Shown: positions 43,167-52,642, counted from the first letter of the stretch. The stretch: DNA of 64,000 nucleotides from Ideonella_A sakaiensis_A (GCF_048320135.1 NZ_CP182947.1:3162001-3226000), one strand, 5' to 3'. Notes: a model not told the origin generated them from the letters alone. Numbers and translations: made by a program.

Positions 43167-44429
43167 ATGTCCGGACCCATCGCTTCACGCCCGCCGAATT
43201 CTCCCAGCAAACCGCAGTCATCGTCCTCCTCGGCGGAGGTGCTCGTCCCGGAATCGGCAACCGCCGTCGGCCAGCTCGAAGGCCGGAGCGCGAAACCCGT
43301 GGTGACCCGCTGGGTCGAGGTCGTCAACCGCGGTCCGGGCAAGCTGCTGTTCAATGCGACCTTCGTCGTCACGGTGCTGCTGCCGACGCTGCTGGCGGTG
43401 CTGTATTTCGGCTTCATCGCGTCGCCGGTCTATATCTCGGAATCGCGCTTTGTCGTGCGCATGCCGCAGAAGGCGCAGCAGGCCGGCGTGATCGGCGCGC
43501 TGCTGCAGGGTAGCGGCTTCCAGCGCGCGCAGGACGATGCCTTCAGCGTCCATGATTTCATCACCTCGCGCGACGCGCTGCTGTTCCTTGACAAGGACCT
43601 GAAGGTGCGCGAGGCCTTCTCAGATCCCGACCTCGACCCGTTCAGCCGCTTCCCGCTGCCGTGGGCCGATGCCAGTTTCGAGTCGCTGTTTCGCCATTAC
43701 GGCAAACATGTCGCGGTCAACTACGACGCTGCGTCGTCGATCACGACACTGACGGTGCGCGCCTATTCGCCTGAAGTCGCCTACCAGGTCAACACGATGC
43801 TGTTGAGGATGGGCGAGACGCTGGTCAACCGGATCAACGAGCGCGGCCGGCTCGACCTCGTCAAGTTTGCGATGGAGGACGTCGCAGAGGCCGAGGCAAA
43901 GGCCAAGGCTGCCGCCGTCGCGCTGGCCAGCTACCGCAACCGCCGCGCGGTGTTTGATCCGGACCGGCAGAGTGCACTGCAGTTGCAGCAGGTCACGAAG
44001 CTGCAGGACGAGCTGATCGCGACCAAGCTGCAGCTCGCGCAGGTGAAGGCGCTGTCGCCGTCGAATCCGCAGATTCCGACGCTGGAGCGCCGCGTCGGCG
44101 GGCTGACGACCGAGATCTCGCGCGAAATGGCCAAGGTCGCCGGCGGCGGCAATTCCTTCACCGACAAGGCAGCCGATTACGAGCGGCTGCAGCTCGAGCG
44201 GACCTTCGCCGACCGCCAGGTCGCCTCGGCGATGACCAATCTCGAAACGGCACGCAGCGAGGCGCGGCGGCAGCAGCTGTACCTCGAACGCATCGTGCAG
44301 CCGAACCGGCCCGATGAAGCGCTCGAGCCGCGGCGGCTGCGCGCAATCCTCGCCACCTTCCTGGTCGGCCTGGTCTGCTGGGGCGTGTTCTCGATGCTGA
44401 TTGCCGGCATGAAGGAGCACCGGGATTGA
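43167..44429 (+). CDS. kpsE: Capsule export inner-membrane/periplasmic protein KpsE
   Basis: 420 aa polysaccharide co-polymerase/adaptor. N-terminal 50 residues are Ser/Pro-rich and cytoplasmic, then one membrane helix (about 65-88), a periplasmic domain with long coiled coils (about 220-370) and a second membrane helix near the end (394-412). YISESRFVVRMP and the DAFSVHDFITSRDAL segment are typical of KpsE/BexC/CtrB. It bridges the ABC transporter and the outer-membrane channel. First gene of kpsE-kpsM-kpsT. Confidence 0.92.
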   Translation: MSGPIASRPPNSPSKPQSSSSSAEVLVPESATAVGQLEGRSAKPVVTRWVEVVNRGPGKLLFNATFVVTVLLPTLLAVLYFGFIASPVYISESRFVVRMPQKAQQAGVIGALLQGSGFQRAQDDAFSVHDFITSRDALLFLDKDLKVREAFSDPDLDPFSRFPLPWADASFESLFRHYGKHVAVNYDAASSITTLTVRAYSPEVAYQVNTMLLRMGETLVNRINERGRLDLVKFAMEDVAEAEAKAKAAAVALASYRNRRAVFDPDRQSALQLQQVTKLQDELIATKLQLAQVKALSPSNPQIPTLERRVGGLTTEISREMAKVAGGGNSFTDKAADYERLQLERTFADRQVASAMTNLETARSEARRQQLYLERIVQPNRPDEALEPRRLRAILATFLVGLVCWGVFSMLIAGMKEHRD

Positions 44430-44451
44430 AGACGTGTGGAGAGTGCCGGCG

Positions 44452-45237
44452 ATGACGACGCCGCTTGGCCGGTCGTTTGCGATCCAGTCGCGCGTCATCC
44501 ATGCGCTGCTGATGCGCGAGGTCATCACCCGGTATGGCCGCCACAACATCGGCTTCCTGTGGCTGTTCGTCGAGCCGATGCTGTTCACGCTCGGCGTCTC
44601 GCTGATCTGGAGCGCGATGCGGGCTCTGCACGGCTCGAACATTCCGATCGTCGCCTTTGCGCTGACCGGTTATTCGACGCTGATCCTGTGGCGCAACATG
44701 CCGGGGCGCTGCATCGGCGCGATCCAGCCGAACCAGTCGCTGCTGTACCACCGCCACGTCAAGCCGGTCGACATCTACCTGTCGCGGCTGATCCTCGAAC
44801 TCGCCGGCGCAACCGCATCCTTCCTTTTTCTGGCGGTGCTGTTCATCGCGTTCGAGTTGATGGCGCCGCCCGAGGACGTGTTGAAGGTGGTCTTCGGCTG
44901 GGCGATGATCGCGTGGTTCGGCTTCGCGACCGGCATGCTGGTCGGCGGCCTCAGCGAGCGCAGCGATCTGGTCGACCGCTTGTGGCACCCGCTGACCTAT
45001 TTCATGCTGCCGTTTTCCGGTGTCTTCTCGCTGGTCGACGCATTGCCGCCGATCGGACGCGATCTGGTGCTGGCGCTGCCGATGGCCCACGGCGTCGAAC
45101 TGATCCGCGACGGCTTTTTCGGCTCGGCGGTGACCACCCACTACAACCTGCCGTACATGGCCGCGTTCTGCCTCGTGCTCAGCCTGCTCGGGCTGGCCGA
45201 GGTGCGCGGTGTCGGGCGGAGGCTGACGCCGGGATGA
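44452..45237 (+). CDS. kpsM: Capsule ABC transporter permease KpsM
   Basis: 261 aa ABC-2-type permease with six hydrophobic helices. LLMREVITRYGRHNIGFLW and the YHRHVKPVDIYLSR segment match KpsM/CtrC/BexB. The ATG at 44452 has GGAGAG upstream; a GTG at 44434 is an alternative. Stop overlaps the kpsT start (ATGA). Confidence 0.93.
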   Translation: MTTPLGRSFAIQSRVIHALLMREVITRYGRHNIGFLWLFVEPMLFTLGVSLIWSAMRALHGSNIPIVAFALTGYSTLILWRNMPGRCIGAIQPNQSLLYHRHVKPVDIYLSRLILELAGATASFLFLAVLFIAFELMAPPEDVLKVVFGWAMIAWFGFATGMLVGGLSERSDLVDRLWHPLTYFMLPFSGVFSLVDALPPIGRDLVLALPMAHGVELIRDGFFGSAVTTHYNLPYMAAFCLVLSLLGLAEVRGVGRRLTPG

Positions 45238-45884
45238 TCGAGATCAGGGACCTGAGCAAGGTCTACAAGACGCGACACGCGCCGAATGTCGTCCTCGACC
45301 ACGTCAATCTGCAGATCCGTCCGCACGAGAAGGTCGGCATCCTCGGGCGCAACGGTTCCGGCAAGTCGACGCTGATCCGCCTGATCGCCGGCGCGGAAGC
45401 GCCGACCAATGGGCAGGTGGTTCGCCGGATGTCGGTCTCGTGGCCGCTTGCCTTCAACGGTGCCTTTCAGGGTTCGCTGACCGGCCTCGACAACCTGCAT
45501 TTCATCTGCCGGATCTACGGCGTCGACGCGGCCGAGAAGATCGGCTTTGTCGAGGATTTTTCCGAACTCGGCAAGGCTTTCCGCGAGCCGGTGAAGACCT
45601 ATTCGAGCGGCATGTCGGCACGGCTCGCATTCGCGATCTCGATGGCGATCGAATTCGACTGCTTCCTGATCGACGAGGTGATCGCGGTCGGCGACGACCG
45701 GTTTGCCGCCAAATGCCAGTACGAGCTGTTCGAGAAACGCGCCGACCGCGCGCTGATCATGGTGTCGCATGCGATCGACAACATCCGCGCCCATTGCGAC
45801 CGCGCCTGCGTGCTCGACCGCGGCCGGCTGCATGATTTTCCCGACCTCGACAGCGCCTATGCGTTCTACGACTCACGCAAGTGA
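45234..45884 (+). CDS. kpsT: Capsule ABC transporter ATPase KpsT
   Basis: 216 aa. Walker A GRNGSGKS (38-45), signature YSSGMSARLAFAISM, Walker B FLIDEVIAVGD and H-loop MVSHAIDN. The SSGM signature and short length are typical of polysaccharide-export ATPases (KpsT, CtrD, BexA). Powers export of the Kdo-linked capsule chain. Convergent with the exporter gene, 14 bp apart. Confidence 0.95.
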   Translation: MIEIRDLSKVYKTRHAPNVVLDHVNLQIRPHEKVGILGRNGSGKSTLIRLIAGAEAPTNGQVVRRMSVSWPLAFNGAFQGSLTGLDNLHFICRIYGVDAAEKIGFVEDFSELGKAFREPVKTYSSGMSARLAFAISMAIEFDCFLIDEVIAVGDDRFAAKCQYELFEKRADRALIMVSHAIDNIRAHCDRACVLDRGRLHDFPDLDSAYAFYDSRK

Positions 45885-45898
45885 GGCGTGCCAGCCGC

Positions 45899-47098
45899 TC
45901 AACGCGTTGCGTTGATCGTATTGACGACCGGAAAGGCGATCGAGAAGATCACGTTGGCGAATTTCTGGATTTCCGCCAGCGGCGCATTCGATACGTACAA
46001 CAGGTCCTTGTTCTGCACACCGAAGGTCTGCATCACGAAGAAACTGCGCGGATCGCGCAGGTTGATCGTGTAGATCACCGGCACCTTGCCATCGGCGGTG
46101 ACGCCTACCGGCTGCGTCGGCCAGTTGAGCGCCTGCGGGTCCTCGTAGCGGAAGATGAAGACTCCCTGCGCGTCGGCCCGCGCATCCTGCAGCCCGCCGA
46201 CCCTGGCCATCGCCTGCGCCAGGCTGATGCCCTGCGCTTCGAAATTGATTTCGTCGTTCTTGCCGGTTGCACCCATCGACGTGAAGCTCAGCGGCTCGTG
46301 CAGCGCGGTGATCACATCGCCGGCCTGCAGCATCACGTTCTGCCGCGGATCGCGGATGATGGTGTCGAGCGGCAGCGCGGCAACCGAGTCGCCGCGGGTC
46401 ACCTGCACCGTCATCTTGTTGACTGGAAACCGCACGCCGCCGGCGGCGGCCAGCGCATCGAGCAAGCGCTCGTTGCGCGGGCCGAGCGGAACCCGCACGC
46501 TGCTGCCAACGTCGCCGACGACGGTGACGTTCGACGAGACATTGCGCAGCATCCGGACCAGCACCTGCGGCTGGTTCGCCTTGCCCTTCAGGCGGCGTGT
46601 GATCTCCTGCTCGATTTCGACATGGGTCCGGCCGGCGACCGGTATCGCGCCGGCGAACGGCACATTGATCGTGCCGTCGCGGTTGACGACCTGCTCCGGA
46701 AAGCTGACTGCCCGCGAGGTGCCAAGCGCCTGCGCACCGGCCGACGGTGCGGCCGCGCCGGATCCGAACAGGGTTGCCGGCGGCGCTTCCCAGATGCTGA
46801 CCTCGATCGTGTCGCCGGCGCCGACCGCGCCGCTGCGCGCATCGTGTTTCGGCTCGCGCAAGGTATCGGAGAACAGCCGCACGTCGCGGCGCGCGATCAA
46901 CTGGCGTGCGACCGCCTCGGACACCGGCACCACCTGAACCGAGGTGCTGCCGGCAATGGTGATTTCGGTCGTCGCGGCAATCTGACGGCTGCTCGGGCCG
47001 GAGGTCGGCACCGCCGAGCAGCCGGCCAGCAACGAAGCCGAGAGCAGGGCGATCAAGGCGGGCTGTGGCCGAAAATCGACAAATGACCTGATGGTCAC
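45899..47098 (-). CDS. Outer-membrane polysaccharide export lipoprotein (Wza/KpsD/BexD family)
   Basis: 399 aa from a GTG at 47098. This start gives a compact lipoprotein signal with lipobox LLAGC; an ATG at 47146 would add 16 residues. The Poly_export domain (GDTIEVSIWEAP, RDGTINVPFAGAIPVAG) is followed by SLBB domains (VTVVGDVGSSVRVPL, AAGGVRFP) and a C-terminal helix region (KFANVIFSIAF). Forms the outer-membrane channel that works with KpsE. It is transcribed opposite to kpsEMT, which is unusual, and diverges from kpsS. Confidence 0.9.
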   Translation of the reverse strand: MTIRSFVDFRPQPALIALLSASLLAGCSAVPTSGPSSRQIAATTEITIAGSTSVQVVPVSEAVARQLIARRDVRLFSDTLREPKHDARSGAVGAGDTIEVSIWEAPPATLFGSGAAAPSAGAQALGTSRAVSFPEQVVNRDGTINVPFAGAIPVAGRTHVEIEQEITRRLKGKANQPQVLVRMLRNVSSNVTVVGDVGSSVRVPLGPRNERLLDALAAAGGVRFPVNKMTVQVTRGDSVAALPLDTIIRDPRQNVMLQAGDVITALHEPLSFTSMGATGKNDEINFEAQGISLAQAMARVGGLQDARADAQGVFIFRYEDPQALNWPTQPVGVTADGKVPVIYTINLRDPRSFFVMQTFGVQNKDLLYVSNAPLAEIQKFANVIFSIAFPVVNTINATR

Positions 47099-47263
47099 AT
47101 CTCGATACGAATTGATCGGCAAAGGCCGCTCCCGGTGTTGCTGCATTGGACGGCGGAATATAAACGACCGCTCCGCGCAGAAACGGCGCGCCGTGCCTGC
47201 GCCGAGGCTCGGTTGATAATCGTTCGATCGATCACTGACGCCTGGAGCGGATTTAGCGAACGC

Positions 47264-48631
47264 ATGGACAGACAGGTTTGGAAAAACTTTGCCGGACAAC
47301 GCGTGCTGCTGCTCCAGGGACCGATCGGGCCGTTTTTTGCCGGTGTCGCAAAGGCGCTGGCCGGGGCCGGTGCGGCTGCTGTCCACAAGATCAATTTCTG
47401 CGGCGGTGACTGGCTGTTCTATCCGAACGATTCGACCAACTACCGCGGCACGCTGCCGGCCTGGCCTGCCCACCTGGAGCGGTTTCTCGACCAGCACCGC
47501 ATCGATGCGATCGTGCTGTTCGGTGATTGCCGGCCGGTTCATGCGGCAGCGATCAGGCTGGCCACCCAGCGCGGCCTGCCTTACTGGGTGTTCGAGGAAG
47601 GGTATATCCGCCCGAACTACGTGACCTTCGAGCGCCACGGCGTCAACGGTTATTCGGGGCTGCCGCGTGACATCGATTTTTACCAGGCGCTGCCGGCAAG
47701 CGCCGCACCGCCCGAACGGGAGATCGGCAACACCTTCGATCGCACCGCGCTGCTCGCAATGGCCTATTACATCGCCGGCAGCTTCGGCAAGCCCTGGTTC
47801 AGGCACCGCGTCCACCACCGATCGCTGAACATGCTCGAGGGCCTGGTCTGGTGGCGCAGCTATTTTCGCAAGATCGTCTATCGGATCAGCCAGCGGCATC
47901 TGCTGCCGCAACTGAGCGGACGCTGGTCGAAGCAGTTTTTTCTGGTCGCATTGCAGACTGCCGGCGATTCGCAGGTTCATACCCATTCCGGTTTCAAGTC
48001 GGTGGCCGACTTCATCACCGAAGTGGCGACATCGTTCGCCGAACATGCGCCGGCCGCTACGCTGCTGGTCATCAAACACCATCCGCTCGACCGCGGCTAC
48101 CACGACTACAGCCGGCTGCTGCGCCGCCTCGGCAGTCAGCTCGGCATTGCCGAGCGCATCCGCTATGTGCACGACCTGAACCTGCCGACGCTGCTGAGCC
48201 ATGCGCGCGGCGTGATCGTCATCAACAGCACGGTCGGCCTGTCGGCGCTGCACCACCAGACGCCGGTGATCACGCTCGGCAAGGCGATCTACAACATGCC
48301 GGGTCTGACCTTCCAGGGCGGCTTGCGCCATTTCTGGACCGATGCGCAGACGCAGATCCCGGACCTCGACCTGTACTGGAAATTCCGCAACCATGTCGTC
48401 GACCAGACCCAGCTCAACGGCAGCTTCTACAAGCGGATGGATGGCGGTGACGCGGCCGGTCTGATCGGCAGATCCAGCGCGCCGCTGCCGGCGCAGGCAT
48501 CGCCTCCGCGGCCGGCGGTGGCGCCTGTTGCGGCGCGGCCTGCCGGCCGGCTGACGCTGCACTGCTTCGACCACGCCGGCGAAGTCGTCGCCGGCGTCGA
48601 TCCGGTGGCAAGCCAGCGGGCGCTGCCGTGA
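47264..48631 (+). CDS. kpsS: Capsule Kdo-transferase KpsS
   Basis: 455 aa, the usual KpsS core (about 400) plus a Pro/Ala-rich tail of 60 residues. VLLLQGPIGPFFAGVAKAL, NFCGGDWLFYP, FEEGYIRPNYVTFERHGVNG and LLVIKHHPLDRGY are KpsS hallmarks. It adds the first beta-Kdo to the lipid anchor of ABC-dependent capsules. The ATG at 47264 fits the family N-terminus; the open frame extends upstream without homology. Confidence 0.9.
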   Translation: MDRQVWKNFAGQRVLLLQGPIGPFFAGVAKALAGAGAAAVHKINFCGGDWLFYPNDSTNYRGTLPAWPAHLERFLDQHRIDAIVLFGDCRPVHAAAIRLATQRGLPYWVFEEGYIRPNYVTFERHGVNGYSGLPRDIDFYQALPASAAPPEREIGNTFDRTALLAMAYYIAGSFGKPWFRHRVHHRSLNMLEGLVWWRSYFRKIVYRISQRHLLPQLSGRWSKQFFLVALQTAGDSQVHTHSGFKSVADFITEVATSFAEHAPAATLLVIKHHPLDRGYHDYSRLLRRLGSQLGIAERIRYVHDLNLPTLLSHARGVIVINSTVGLSALHHQTPVITLGKAIYNMPGLTFQGGLRHFWTDAQTQIPDLDLYWKFRNHVVDQTQLNGSFYKRMDGGDAAGLIGRSSAPLPAQASPPRPAVAPVAARPAGRLTLHCFDHAGEVVAGVDPVASQRALP

Positions 48632-48656
48632 ACCGGCAGCGTCTCTGAGGACTGCG

Positions 48657-49874
48657 TTGCATCGTCCCGTCGTCATCGATGTGACCCGGCTGATGGCACG
48701 GCTGTCGAACGGCCGCCTGCCGACCGGTGTCGACCGGGTCAGCCTGGCTTATGTGGCGCACTACCGTCGCCATGCCCGTGCGCTATTTCGCCACGGCCAG
48801 CGCAGCGGCCTGTTCTCCGAGGCGGTATCGCAGCGGCTGTTCGATCTGCTCGAGGAGTGGCCGACCGGCGCCCGTTCGCGTGTGCATTCGATGGCCTGGC
48901 AGGGTGTGCTGTCGTGCATCGGCCGCGGCAATGCGCATGGCCGCGTGATGTTCAATACCGGCCATTCGGGGCTCGAGGATGCGAATGCGGCGCGGGTCGT
49001 CAAATGGCACAACGTGCGGCCGCTGTTTCTGGTCCATGACCTGATACCGGTGCTCCATCCGGAGTACTGCCGGCCCGGTGAATCGGAGCGCCACGAGCGG
49101 CGGCTGAAGAACATGCTGCGCCTCGGCGCCGGCCTGATCGCGAACTCGTCGTCGACGCGCGACGAACTCGCGACGTTTGCCGATGGGGCCGGCCTGCCGC
49201 TGCCGCCGACCGTCGTCGCGCCGCTGGCGCCGGCGATCGCCGCGTCCGGCGAGGTCGGCGCCAGCCCGCTCGAAGGTGGCCGGCCGTATTTCGTCGTCCT
49301 CGGCACCATCGAGCCGCGCAAGAACCACCTGATGCTGCTGCAGGCCTGGCAGCGGCTGGTCGCGCGGCACCGCGACGCTGCGCCGCACCTGGTCGTGATC
49401 GGCCAGCGCGGCTGGGAATCGGAGAACGTCGATGACCTGCTCGAACGCAGCCGCGTGCTCGCAGGCTATGTGACGGTGCTGCGCCAATGCACCGATGGCA
49501 TGCTGCAGACGTGGCTGCACCATGCGCGGGCGCTGTTGTTTCCGTCGTTTGCCGAAGGTTTCGGCATGCCGGTCGTCGAGGCGCTGGCGGCCGGCGTGCC
49601 AGTGATCGCCAGCGACCTGCCGGTGCTGCGGCAACTGGCCGGCGAGATCGCCGATTTCATCGACCCGCTCGACGCGATCGAATGGATTGGCGCGATCGAG
49701 GACTATGCGGCGCCCGCCAGCGCGCGCCGCGCGGCGCAGCTCGAGCGCTTGCGCAGCTATCGGGCGCCGACCTGGCGCGAGCATTTCGAACGCGTCGATG
49801 CCTTCGTCGAGGCCCTGAACCTGCAGTCGTTCAAAGCGCCGCGGCGCGACGAGCGGATCGGCGCACCGATGTGA
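48657..49874 (+). CDS. GT4-family glycosyltransferase
   Basis: 405 aa with a GT-B fold. Donor site with GTIEPRKNH (about 220) and FPSFAEGFGMPVVEALAAG (E-x7-E motif) is typical of GT4 mannosyl-like transferases. TTG start at 48657 with TGAGGA seven bases upstream. Lies between kpsS and a kpsC-like gene; its stop overlaps the next start (GTGA). Probably builds the capsule repeat unit; sugar unknown. Confidence 0.88.
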   Translation: MHRPVVIDVTRLMARLSNGRLPTGVDRVSLAYVAHYRRHARALFRHGQRSGLFSEAVSQRLFDLLEEWPTGARSRVHSMAWQGVLSCIGRGNAHGRVMFNTGHSGLEDANAARVVKWHNVRPLFLVHDLIPVLHPEYCRPGESERHERRLKNMLRLGAGLIANSSSTRDELATFADGAGLPLPPTVVAPLAPAIAASGEVGASPLEGGRPYFVVLGTIEPRKNHLMLLQAWQRLVARHRDAAPHLVVIGQRGWESENVDDLLERSRVLAGYVTVLRQCTDGMLQTWLHHARALLFPSFAEGFGMPVVEALAAGVPVIASDLPVLRQLAGEIADFIDPLDAIEWIGAIEDYAAPASARRAAQLERLRSYRAPTWREHFERVDAFVEALNLQSFKAPRRDERIGAPM

Positions 49875-50947
49875 ACACGCCACTGCGCCATCAGCCGCCG
49901 CAGCCGGGCAGCATGGTCCATGCCTGGGGATTGTCGGCGCGCAAATTGACGCTGGCGCGGCACTTTCTGCCGCAGCACACACTGCAGCGGCTGCGACGCG
50001 CCGACGCGCTGCCGCCCGGCGCAGTGCTCGCCTTGTGGGGTGCAACTCCGGTGCCGGTCGGGGTGCCGGCCGGCACGCCGATCTGGCGCCTCGAGGACGG
50101 CTTTCTGCGCTCGGTCGGCCTCGGCGCCGATCTGGTCCGGCCGCGGTCGTGGGTGATCGACCGCAGTGGCATCTATTTCGATCCGGCAGCGGCATGCGAC
50201 CTGGAGACGCTGCTCGTCGAGGCCCGGTTCGACGAGCCGCTGAAGGCGAGGGCGGCGGCGCTGCGGCAGGCGATCGTCGGCGCCCGGCTGACCAAATACA
50301 ACGTCGGCGACGCCGACTGGCAGCGGCCGGCCGGCTTGCCCGCCGGCCAGTCGATCGTGCTGGTGCCGGGCCAGGTCGAAAGCGATGCATCGATCGTCTG
50401 CGGAGCCGGCCGGGTGCGCAGCAACATCGAGCTGCTGCGCGCGGTCCGCGCCGACCGGCCCGATGCCTGGCTGGTCTACAAGCCGCACCCGGATCTGCTG
50501 GCCGGGCTGCGCAGCGGGCGGCCGATCGATGCAGCGATCCGCGCCTGCTGCGACGAAATCGTTGTCGACAGCCCGATGGCGACGCTGCTCGAGCGTGTCG
50601 ACGAAGTCCATGTGATGACCTCGCTGGCCGGCTTCGAGGCGCTGCTGCGTGGCAAACCGGTAACCACCCATGGCACGCCGTTCTACGCCGGCTGGGGTCT
50701 GACCCGCGATCTCGACCTGCAAGCCGAGGCCGCTGCGCGCCGCCAGCCGCGTCAACTCGACGAACTGGTCGCTGCGGCGCTGATCCTGTACCCGACCTAT
50801 ATCGACGAGCACGGCCGACCGGCCACACCGGAATCGGTGCTCGCCGAACTGCGGCGGGCACGCGAACGCGGCGCCGCCGGCCTGCCATGGTGGCGGCGCA
50901 CTGTCCGGCCGCTGCTCGGGATGGCGGCGAAATGGCGCGGTGGCTGA
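49871..50947 (+). CDS. Half-length KpsC-like Kdo transferase
   Basis: 358 aa; normal KpsC is about 675 aa with two related glycosyltransferase domains. Only one domain is present here: RLEDGFLRSVGLGADLVRP, GIYFDP, VLVPGQVESDASI, WLVYKPHPDL, and VHVMTSLAGFEALLRGKPV. GTG start at 49871 overlaps the GT4 stop. Alternating linkages of the poly-Kdo linker need two KpsC domains, so either a second half lies elsewhere or the linker differs. Confidence 0.85.
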   Translation: MNTPLRHQPPQPGSMVHAWGLSARKLTLARHFLPQHTLQRLRRADALPPGAVLALWGATPVPVGVPAGTPIWRLEDGFLRSVGLGADLVRPRSWVIDRSGIYFDPAAACDLETLLVEARFDEPLKARAAALRQAIVGARLTKYNVGDADWQRPAGLPAGQSIVLVPGQVESDASIVCGAGRVRSNIELLRAVRADRPDAWLVYKPHPDLLAGLRSGRPIDAAIRACCDEIVVDSPMATLLERVDEVHVMTSLAGFEALLRGKPVTTHGTPFYAGWGLTRDLDLQAEAAARRQPRQLDELVAAALILYPTYIDEHGRPATPESVLAELRRARERGAAGLPWWRRTVRPLLGMAAKWRGG

Positions 50948-50969
50948 GGCCGGCGCGCCCGCCGCTCGA

Positions 50970-52298
50970 TCAGCCGAACAGCCTGAAGCGGCGGAAGTCG
51001 GTCACCGACGGCCGATCTGCGAAGCGCTCGCGAAGTGACAGCGGCCCGGCGGTGATCGCGGTGTAGTCGCAATCGCTCGGCAACTCGCCCGCCATCAGAT
51101 ACTGGAAGTGCAGCAGCAGCCGGTCGCGGCGCAGCGCCGCATAAGCCGCCGGCGCAAACTGCTCGGCGAAACGGGGCGACAGCAGCCGCGGAAAATCGGC
51201 GCGTTTTGCCGGCAGGCCGGCGGCGGCGATCGGATCGGTCAGCGCAAAGCAGCAGCCATCGGCGGGTGCGGTCAGATCGACCCAGACCAGCGCCGGATCG
51301 GACGCGATGCGTGCCAGCTCGGCACGAAAGCGCTGCGCGCTCGGCAGGCTGCTCAGCAGCGGCGACCATTGACCGAGCGTCAGCAGCGACAGCTGCGGAC
51401 CATCCGCGGCGAGCCGCGGATTCAGTGCCAGCGCGCGGGCCAGCGCAGCCTTGGCCATGATGCTGCCGGAGCTGTGGGCGACGATCAGCAGTTCATCAAC
51501 CGGCTCGCCGGCCCGTTCGACGATCAGCCCGGCGAATTCGTCGAGCCGGCGTTCGAGCGCCGGCCAGCCGTGGCTGCCCTGGCCGGCGGTGAACACATAG
51601 CTGCGCAGCAGCCACTGCAGGTTCATCCGCCGCTCGGCCCAGACCGCGAGGCCGGCGGCCGCAGCGAGCACGGTTGCGCCGCCAATCACCCCTGGCAACA
51701 GCGAGCCGGCCGAATCGGCGACCCAGCGGCCGATCAGCAGTGCCGCCGGCAGGCTGGCCAGCAGCCCGAGCAGCAGCAGGAATGGCGCAAACAGCAGCAG
51801 CGCCGGCGGCCAAGACAGCCTGGCCATTCGCCACAATGCGCCACTGCGCAGATAAAGCAGCGTCGTCTTGATGAAGTGCCAGGCGAGCAGCGCCGGATTG
51901 CGCGTCCAGTGGTCGCGGACGATGTCGTCCCAGCGCAGGAATTCGATCTCGGTCTCGACATCCGGCCGGCTGGCCGCCGGATCGGCAAAAAAGCGCAGCG
52001 GCCATGATGCCGACAGCTCGCAGCGGCTGCTGCGCTTGCCGACCTCGACCCGGTAGCCGCCGACCTTACCCGCCCGCGCCGCCTGTTCGCGGTAGAGCCG
52101 GTGGTAATGCGCCGGCCCCTTCGGATCGAATCCGCTGACATACAGCACGTGCCGTCGCCTGACCGGCGCCGCAAATGACCGCGCGGGCTCAGCACCCGAC
52201 GCGACACCATCAAGCGGACGCCGCGGATCCGGCTCCGCCTGGCCGCTGCTGGCGCCCCCTGGGGGAGGTGTGCCGAAGGCGCTCCGGGGGGGAGTCAC
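50970..52298 (-). CDS. Membrane-embedded serine hydrolase-like protein, copy 1
   Basis: 442 aa from a GTG at 52298 that overlaps the preceding stop (GTGA). The first 40 residues, coded by a GC-rich repeat, are low-complexity Pro/Gly/Ala. From residue 47, RRRHVLYVSGFDPKGPAHYH is shared with copy 2 (54104-55303). Two hydrophobic helices (about 164-184 and 200-220) precede an elbow-like LIVAHSSGS (Ser276) and a conserved tail (LLSPRF, FAPAAYAAL, HFQYLMAGE, DYTAITAGPLSLRERF). I know no name for the family. Last gene of the P450 operon. Confidence 0.7.
   Translation of the reverse strand: MTPPRSAFGTPPPGGASSGQAEPDPRRPLDGVASGAEPARSFAAPVRRRHVLYVSGFDPKGPAHYHRLYREQAARAGKVGGYRVEVGKRSSRCELSASWPLRFFADPAASRPDVETEIEFLRWDDIVRDHWTRNPALLAWHFIKTTLLYLRSGALWRMARLSWPPALLLFAPFLLLLGLLASLPAALLIGRWVADSAGSLLPGVIGGATVLAAAAGLAVWAERRMNLQWLLRSYVFTAGQGSHGWPALERRLDEFAGLIVERAGEPVDELLIVAHSSGSIMAKAALARALALNPRLAADGPQLSLLTLGQWSPLLSSLPSAQRFRAELARIASDPALVWVDLTAPADGCCFALTDPIAAAGLPAKRADFPRLLSPRFAEQFAPAAYAALRRDRLLLHFQYLMAGELPSDCDYTAITAGPLSLRERFADRPSVTDFRRFRLFG
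52251..52294. repeat. GC-rich dispersed repeat within hydrolase copy 1
   Basis: GGCGCCCCCTGGGGGAGG, a short spacer, then GCCGAAGGCGCTCCGGGGG. It resembles a dispersed intergenic palindrome common in Comamonadaceae-like Burkholderiales. Here it lies at the start of the hydrolase reading frame. No second copy was seen in the window, so the repeat status rests on memory. Confidence 0.45.
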
Positions 52299-52642
52299 CG
52301 GATCGTCTGCTCGTGCAGGCGTTTTTGCAGGATCAGATCGACGACGGCCTGCTCGCGCTTGTTCGCGCGCTGGCAGTGGTTGGTCTGGAAGACGTTGGCG
52401 ATGCGGATCACCCATGGCGCCCACCAGCGCCGTTCGCGTTCGCGCCAGGCGTGCGACGACACCGATTCCCAGGCGTAGCCGTTGAATACCGTTGCATTGA
52501 CGAAGTGGTCGAGCGCACGCACGCCCTGGCGGCCGCGTTCGGTCCTGCCGAACAAGCCGACCCACCACAGGATCAGATAGCCGAACACGGCCAGCGGCAC
52601 CACCGCGGTCATCACCAGAAAACCCGCCAAACGCTCTTTCAT
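52295..52642 (-). CDS. Small membrane protein of the P450 operon
   Basis: 115 aa. One clear hydrophobic helix (about residues 7-29, with VVPLAVFGYLILWWVGLFG), then a basic, Trp-rich soluble part (WRERERRWWAPWV) and a charged C-terminus. No family recognised. Its ATG overlaps the P450 stop and its stop overlaps the next start, so expression is coupled on both sides. It could be a membrane anchor or partner for the P450 or hydrolase. Confidence 0.7.
   Translation of the reverse strand: MKERLAGFLVMTAVVPLAVFGYLILWWVGLFGRTERGRQGVRALDHFVNATVFNGYAWESVSSHAWRERERRWWAPWVIRIANVFQTNHCQRANKREQAVVDLILQKRLHEQTIR

Noticed and set aside
47099..48676. Extension of the export lipoprotein frame far upstream, opposite kpsS
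   Set aside because: The lipoprotein signal begins only at about 47098; the upstream part is antisense to kpsS and has no export-protein features.
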